From: an uncultured Caryophanales bacterium
GTDB taxonomy: Bacteria; Bacillota_I; Bacilli_A; RFN20; CAG-826
Assembly (NCBI GenBank): GCA_946410525.1
Contig: CAMKAQ010000001.1
Location: forward strand, 1-19,060
Length of the DNA stretch: 19,060 nt
Reading direction: 5' to 3'
A program made the position numbers and the translations under genes. Below, in pieces: positions 15,198 through 19,060 of this stretch (position 1 is the stretch's first letter; each line of letters begins with the position of its first letter). The notes under the pieces were generated by a model, which worked only from the letters and a program-made list of their open reading frames with translations, was not told where the DNA came from and ran no database searches.

Positions 15198-15611
15198 ATG
15201 GCAAAAAGAATCGCTAAGGTTCTTAAGATGGAACTCCCTGGCGGAGACGCCCATCCAGGACCAAAACTCGCTTCCGCGGGTGTTCAGATGGCCAAGTTCT
15301 GCACCGACTTCAATGCGAAGACCGCTGACAGAAAGGGTCAAGTCGTCCCTGTCATCATCACGGCTTACGAAGACAAGTCCTACGACTTCGTCATCAAGAC
15401 CAGCCCAGCTGCTGGCCTCATCTTAAAGGCTGCTGGCCTTACCAAAGGCTCTGGCAACCCAAAGCAGATTGTCGGTCACATCTCCCAGGCTCAGCTTGAA
15501 GAGATCGCGAACTACAAGATGCCAGACCTCAACGCCAACGATATCGAGGCGGCCAAGAAGGTCATTGCCGGCACCGCCCTTAACATGGGCATCGCCGTTG
15601 ACGAGAAGTAA
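15198..15611 (+). CDS. rplK: 50S ribosomal protein L11
   Basis: The 137-residue product is L11, part of the GTPase-associated centre on 23S rRNA, where it contacts elongation factors and RelA-type factors. The C-terminal RNA-binding domain is well conserved (KTSPAAGLILKAAG, KMPDLNANDIEAAKKVIAGTALNMGI). The N-terminal domain is atypical: the usual PPVGPALG loop is replaced by GPKLASAGVQM, about four residues shorter. I recall the same short form in mycoplasmas. AGGAGG lies 7 bases before the ATG. It is the first gene of the ribosomal operon, followed by rplA 14 bases later. Confidence 0.97.
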   Translation: MAKRIAKVLKMELPGGDAHPGPKLASAGVQMAKFCTDFNAKTADRKGQVVPVIITAYEDKSYDFVIKTSPAAGLILKAAGLTKGSGNPKQIVGHISQAQLEEIANYKMPDLNANDIEAAKKVIAGTALNMGIAVDEK

Positions 15612-15625
15612 GGAGGGGCTAGTAG

Positions 15626-16321
15626 ATGAAACACTTCAAGAAATACAACGCCGCCGCCGCTCTCATCGACGCCAGCAAAGAATACTCTATCGAAGAAGCT
15701 GCTGCTCTCATCAAGAAGACCAGCACCACCAAGTTCGATAGCACCATCGACATCAGCTTCGCGCTCAATGTCGACCCAACCAAAGCCGACCAGCTTATCC
15801 GTGGCACCTTAGCCCTTCCTCATGGCAATGGTAAGACCAAGAAGATCTTAGCCATCACCAACAACAAGCAGGAAGAAGCCAAAGCCGCCGGTGCTGACTT
15901 CGTCGGTGCCAAAGACATGCTCGAGAAGATCCTCAACGAAAACTGGTTCGGATTCGATGTCATGGTCGCTACCCCAGATATGATGGGTGAGCTTGGCAAA
16001 ATGGGTATGGGCCGTATCCTTGGTCCAAAAGGCTTAATGCCAAACCCAAAGACCGGAACCGTCACCATGGACCTCGCGACCGCTATCAGCGAGATCAAAC
16101 GTGGTAAGATCGCCTACCGTGTCGACCGCGATGGCAACCTCAACATCTCCATCGCTCGCTGCTCCTTCGAGGAAGGCAAGATCATCGATAACCTCAACAC
16201 CGTTACCGAGACCATCGCCAAGTCCCGTCCGAGCACCGTCAAAGGTAAATTCATCAAATCCTGCGTCCTTCACACCACCATGGGCCCAGGCATGAAGCTC
16301 ACCTTTGCTTCTAAGAACTAA
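15626..16321 (+). CDS. rplA: 50S ribosomal protein L1
   Basis: The 231-residue product has the full L1 length and signatures: KKYNAAAALID at the start, GLMPNPKTGTVT in the second domain and the closing STVKGKFIKSCVLHTTMGPGMKL. L1 binds 23S rRNA at the mobile L1 stalk near the E site and represses translation of its own operon. AAGGAGGGG precedes the ATG. Codon use is strongly biased toward C-ending codons, as expected for a highly expressed gene. The gene is followed by a 162-base leader before rplJ. Confidence 0.98.
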   Translation: MKHFKKYNAAAALIDASKEYSIEEAAALIKKTSTTKFDSTIDISFALNVDPTKADQLIRGTLALPHGNGKTKKILAITNNKQEEAKAAGADFVGAKDMLEKILNENWFGFDVMVATPDMMGELGKMGMGRILGPKGLMPNPKTGTVTMDLATAISEIKRGKIAYRVDRDGNLNISIARCSFEEGKIIDNLNTVTETIAKSRPSTVKGKFIKSCVLHTTMGPGMKLTFASKN

Positions 16322-16483
16322 TCGTCCTTAGAGAAACACCAAATTTGGTGAATTGCTTGTTATACCTAAGAGAGCAACGGGCAAGTGCCTTAATAAATAC
16401 ACGTTGCGGAGGATACAGATAATTCATAACCCACTAGTTATATCAAGCTTCACATATAGTCGATAAAGAAAGGAGGAACTACG
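16322..16483 (+). promoter_or_regulatory. Ribosomal protein L10 leader (rplJ-rplL autoregulation)
   Basis: This 162-base gap before rplJ holds several pairings: CTTAG (16327-16331) with CTAAG (16366-16370) enclosing the palindrome CACCAAATTTGGTG (16337-16350), and GCAACG (16374-16379) with CGTTGC (16402-16407) around a purine-rich loop. In Firmicutes the L10-L12 complex binds a structured leader with a kink-turn at this place and represses rplJ-rplL. The exact kink-turn was not proven by eye. AAAGGAGG lies before the rplJ start. Confidence 0.7.
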
Positions 16484-17014
16484 ATGAACGAAAAAGCACT
16501 CCAAGCTAAACAAGATGCTGTTAAGACGATCTCTGAAGGCATCCAGAATAGCAAAGCCATCGCCATTGTCAGCTATCATGGCTTGACCGTGGCCGAGATC
16601 ACCGAACTTCGCCGTAAGCTCGCTGAGAAGAATGCTCGCTTCGGTGTCTTCAAAAACACCATGGTCCGCAGAGCTCTCAAAGAGAACAACATCGAAGGTC
16701 TCGATGAATTCCTCGAAGGCCCGAATGCCTTTGTCTTCTCACCTGAAACCAGCTCCGGCGTCAACATCATCTACAAGTACAGCCGTGGCCACGAGAATCT
16801 TGTTCTCAAAGGTGGATACGTCGAAGGTCAGGTCGTCGATGCCAAAGGCTTAAAAGCTGTCGCCAAGCTCCCAACCAAGGAGCAATTGCTCTCGATGTTC
16901 TGCATGGTTCTCAACGAACCAATCTCTGGATTCGCCAGAGCTATCAAATCTGTTGCCGAAAAGAATGGCGCTCCTGCTGAGGCCGCTGCCCCAGCCGAGA
17001 CGCCTGCCAACTAA
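16484..17014 (+). CDS. rplJ: 50S ribosomal protein L10
   Basis: The 176-residue product matches L10: an AKQDAVKTISEGIQNSKAIAIVSYHGLTVAEITELRRKL start, KNTMVRRAL in the rRNA-binding part, and EGPNAFVF. L10 forms the base of the L7/L12 stalk; its C-terminal helix carries L12 dimers. The last residues are an Ala/Pro-rich tail (AEAAAPAETPAN). AAGGAGG lies 7 bases before the ATG. The stop codon is followed closely by rplL, whose Shine-Dalgarno site begins just past the rplJ end. Confidence 0.97.
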   Translation: MNEKALQAKQDAVKTISEGIQNSKAIAIVSYHGLTVAEITELRRKLAEKNARFGVFKNTMVRRALKENNIEGLDEFLEGPNAFVFSPETSSGVNIIYKYSRGHENLVLKGGYVEGQVVDAKGLKAVAKLPTKEQLLSMFCMVLNEPISGFARAIKSVAEKNGAPAEAAAPAETPAN

Positions 17015-17028
17015 TGGAGGAAAAAACA

Positions 17029-17412
17029 ATGGCTGAAAAGTTAACCAATGAACAAATCATTGACACCCTCAAGCAAATGAGCGCGCTTGAGCTTAGCAAC
17101 CTCGTCAAAGCTGTCGAGGAAGAATTCGGTGTCACCGCTGCTGCCCCAGTGGCCGCTGCTGCTCCTGCCGAGGAAGAAGAGGCCGCCAAGAAGGGCCCAT
17201 CCGAGGTCTCCTTATTCTTAAAGGGACTTGGAACCGCCGGCAAAGTCGCCGTCATCAAGGCTGTCCAGACCATCACCGGTCTTGGCCTTATGGATGCCAA
17301 GAAGCTCGTTGATGCTTGCCCATGCGCCATCAAAGAGAAGATCAGCCCAGTCGAGGCTGAGGCCCACGGCAAAGTCCTCAAAGACGCCGGTGCCGAAATC
17401 GAAATCAAATAG
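17029..17412 (+). CDS. rplL: 50S ribosomal protein L7/L12
   Basis: The 127-residue product is the flexible stalk protein that recruits translation GTPases. An N-terminal dimerisation domain (LTNEQIIDTLKQMSALELSNLV) and an Ala/Glu-rich hinge lead to the factor-binding domain with KVAVIKAVQTITGLGL. An ATG 15 bases upstream overlaps the rplJ stop, but GGAGG lies between the two, so MAEKLTN at 17029 is the real start. Unusually, the factor-binding domain contains two cysteines (DACPCAIKEK) where the family typically has residues such as SAPAALKE. A hairpin follows the stop. Confidence 0.97.
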   Translation: MAEKLTNEQIIDTLKQMSALELSNLVKAVEEEFGVTAAAPVAAAAPAEEEEAAKKGPSEVSLFLKGLGTAGKVAVIKAVQTITGLGLMDAKKLVDACPCAIKEKISPVEAEAHGKVLKDAGAEIEIK

Positions 17413-17432
17413 TTTCGTTAAACAATTATTTA

Positions 17433-17475
17433 CCTACCCTGCCCAAGGACTCGTCATCTTTGGGTAGGGTTTTGG
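17433..17475 (+). terminator. Hairpin after rplL, attenuator or partial terminator
   Basis: CCTACCC (17433-17439) pairs with GGGTAGG (17462-17468), followed by GTTTTGG. A second stem, CCCAAGGA (17442-17449) with TCTTTGGG (17457-17464), shares the GGG, so the two folds are mutually exclusive. The U-run is only four bases, so read-through into rsmC and rpoB is likely. This fits the known need to reduce rpoB expression relative to the ribosomal proteins. Confidence 0.6.
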
Positions 17476-17497
17476 CGCTTTAAAGGGAGGTAGCGTT

Positions 17498-18109
17498 ATG
17501 GCCCAATACTTCGATAACGTGGAAGAGTTAGGCCACCAAGATATCACCATAGAGTTCACTCTCTTAGGTGAAACCTATTTCTTTAAAAGCGACCTTGGAG
17601 TCTTCAGCAAAAGAGGGCTCGACGATGGCACCAGAATATTGCTTGAAACCATCGCCAATCTCTCTTTAGGGAGAAAGATTCTCGACCTTGGGTGTGGAGC
17701 GGGACCAATCGGACTAATACTCGCCCACCTCGACCCTACTAGGCTCATCACGTGTTCAGACGTGAACCTTAGGGCCCTCGAACTGACAAGAAAGAACGCC
17801 GATATCTTGGGCGTTTCCTCTCAGGTAGAGACCGTCACCAGTGACGTTTACCTCAACATCAACTCCATCTATGACACGATAATCTCTAACCCTCCCATCA
17901 GGGCAGGGAAGAAGGTCACCTACAAGATCTATGACGAAGCAGGGGAGCATTTGACCAAAAATGGTTCTCTCATCATCGTCATCAGGGTCAAGCAAGGCGC
18001 CCTAAGCGTCAAAGAGCATCTATCCTCTTTATTTAATAAGGTAGAGGTTCTTGCGAAGAAAAAAGGTTATCTCGTCATCCAAGCAAGTGACAAAAAGGAG
18101 CTAATTTAA
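17498..18109 (+). CDS. rsmC: RsmC/YbxB-like class I SAM-dependent rRNA methyltransferase
   Basis: The 203-residue product matches the small RsmC-like methyltransferase found between rplL and rpoB in many Firmicutes (YbxB in Bacillus). FSKRGLDDGTRILLE (36-50) leads to the SAM-binding motif ILDLGCGAGPIG (61-72), then the SDVN acidic strand (88-91) and the catalytic NPPIRAGK (131-138). The NPPI motif indicates methylation of a base amino group, by analogy guanine N2 in 16S rRNA; the exact site is unproven here. GGGAGG lies a few bases before the ATG. The stop codon overlaps the rpoB start (TAATG). Confidence 0.93.
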   Translation: MAQYFDNVEELGHQDITIEFTLLGETYFFKSDLGVFSKRGLDDGTRILLETIANLSLGRKILDLGCGAGPIGLILAHLDPTRLITCSDVNLRALELTRKNADILGVSSQVETVTSDVYLNINSIYDTIISNPPIRAGKKVTYKIYDEAGEHLTKNGSLIIVIRVKQGALSVKEHLSSLFNKVEVLAKKKGYLVIQASDKKELI

Positions 18110-19060
18110 TGGCAGCAAAAGCAAACAACGCAGTTAAAGACTACCTTGAGAAGTACCCAACAAGGCTAAATGGCCGTCTTGACTTCTCAAAAATCTCCGG
18201 CTCTCTCGAACTCCCATATTTGGTTGAGATTCAGACTGAGTCCTTCAAGCTCTTCCTCAAGAGCGGCATCGATGAGGTCTTCAAAGAAGTCTTCCCGATC
18301 GCCAACTACGCTAACACAACGGAAATCCAATACGTCGATTCCCGCTTCGAGGAACCAGAATATGGCCCACTCGAGTGCAAAGAAAACGACCTTACTTATT
18401 CAAGCAAGTTAAAGGTCACCCTTCGTATTTTCAATAAGAAAACCGGCGTCGTCAAAGAGGGTGCCGAAGTCTTCATGGGCGATGTCCCAATGATGACCGA
18501 ATCCGGAACCTTCATCGTCAACGGCGCAGAACGTGTCATCGTCTCTCAGATCGTCAGATCCCCAGGCGCTTATTTCGGCGACACTTTCGACACCAAACAA
18601 GGTGTCCATATGTACACCGGCGAAATCATCCCAACCCGTGGTACCTGGCTCCAGTTCGAAACCGACTCCCATGGTCTTATGTGGGTCCGTATCGACCGTC
18701 AGAGAAAGATGCCAGCCACCATCCTCTTCAAAGCTCTTGGCTTAGACCAGGGACCAAAAGAGAAGAAGGAAGATGGTTCGATGGCCACTAAAGATTTCGA
18801 AACCATCAAAGAACTCTTCGGCGACACTGAGGCCCTTAGAGGCACTCTTGCCAAAGATACTTCCGAGAACTCCAACAAAGCTCTCATCGAAATCTTCCAG
18901 AAACTCAAACCAGGCGAGCCTGTCACCAAAGAAGGCGTCGAGAATTTCTTAGTGCAGAAATTCTTCGATCCAAAGAGATATGACCTTGGTCGCGCTGGCC
19001 GTTTCAAATACGCCCAGAAGCTCGGCCTTTACGAGAGACTCGTCGGCCGTGTCCTCGCTG
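18109..19060 (+). CDS. rpoB: DNA-directed RNA polymerase subunit beta (5' part, runs off window)
   Basis: About 317 codons of the beta subunit are present, open to the window end with no stop. Recognisable segments include RLDFSKISGSLELPYLVEIQTESF near the start, FMGDVPMMTESGTFIVNGAE, and RVIVSQIVRSPGAYF, which together cover the protrusion and the start of the lobe. The rifampicin-binding region lies beyond the window. AAGGAG is 10 bases before the ATG, inside the end of rsmC, and the ATG overlaps the rsmC stop, so the two are translationally coupled. Confidence 0.97.
   Translation, partial: MAAKANNAVKDYLEKYPTRLNGRLDFSKISGSLELPYLVEIQTESFKLFLKSGIDEVFKEVFPIANYANTTEIQYVDSRFEEPEYGPLECKENDLTYSSKLKVTLRIFNKKTGVVKEGAEVFMGDVPMMTESGTFIVNGAERVIVSQIVRSPGAYFGDTFDTKQGVHMYTGEIIPTRGTWLQFETDSHGLMWVRIDRQRKMPATILFKALGLDQGPKEKKEDGSMATKDFETIKELFGDTEALRGTLAKDTSENSNKALIEIFQKLKPGEPVTKEGVENFLVQKFFDPKRYDLGRAGRFKYAQKLGLYERLVGRVLA

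Noticed and set aside
1..19060. Use of TGA as tryptophan (Mollicutes code 4), given no TGA stop among twelve complete genes.
   Set aside because: All genes read at full family length with the standard code and tryptophan is written TGG; absence of TGA stops fits simple TAA preference.
1..19060. CRISPR arrays, tRNA or rRNA genes, insertion sequences.
   Set aside because: No regularly spaced repeats, cloverleaf-like segments, rRNA signatures or transposase-like frames were seen on either strand.

Overview
The window looks like a chromosomal segment of a low-to-medium GC Gram-positive bacterium, most likely an uncultured, host-associated member of the Bacilli close to the Mollicutes or Erysipelotrichia (RF39/RFN20-like). 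This is inference. It rests on the Firmicutes gene order rplK-rplA-rplJ-rplL-rsmC-rpoB, purine-rich Shine-Dalgarno sites, an L11 with a shortened Mollicutes-like N-terminal loop, and large BspA-type and GLUG-like surface proteins of the kind common in gut Firmicutes. All twelve complete genes end in TAA or TAG, never TGA, yet they read at full length with the standard code.

Region 1 (88-10722, minus strand) is the main discovery. It is a four-gene, about 10.5-kb operon of secreted or membrane-anchored surface proteins, read from a promoter near 10720 through a leader RNA recognisable as a cyclic-di-GMP-I (GEMM-I) riboswitch. A Rho-independent terminator overlaps the aptamer's 3' end, and a second hairpin sits just before the GTG start. 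In transcription order the genes encode: a 412-aa protein with a TasA/camelysin-like N-terminus, a 1100-aa GLUG-like protein, a 1558-aa BspA-type leucine-rich-repeat protein, and a second 416-aa TasA/camelysin-like protein. Three of the four share a repeat of about 58 residues (five copies) that resembles a beta-sandwich repeat of phage tail fibres. The simplest reading is an adhesin or extracellular-matrix locus switched by c-di-GMP.

Region 2 (10723-14857): divergent from the surface operon lie an XRE-type regulator fused to a putative zinc ribbon and a membrane domain, and an MFS transporter, in one plus-strand unit. A convergent lipoprotein metalloprotease (M6 family) meets the transporter end to end with no spacer. 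The protease promoter sits so close to its ATG that the mRNA may be leaderless. A long imperfect inverted repeat lies between the two divergent units.

Region 3 (14858-19060, plus strand) is the core L11-L1-L10-L7/L12-RsmC-RpoB transcription unit. It has a recognisable promoter, a probable L1-binding leader before rplK, a probable L10 leader before rplJ, and a hairpin after rplL. rpoB runs off the window end. secE and nusG, the usual upstream neighbours, are absent here.
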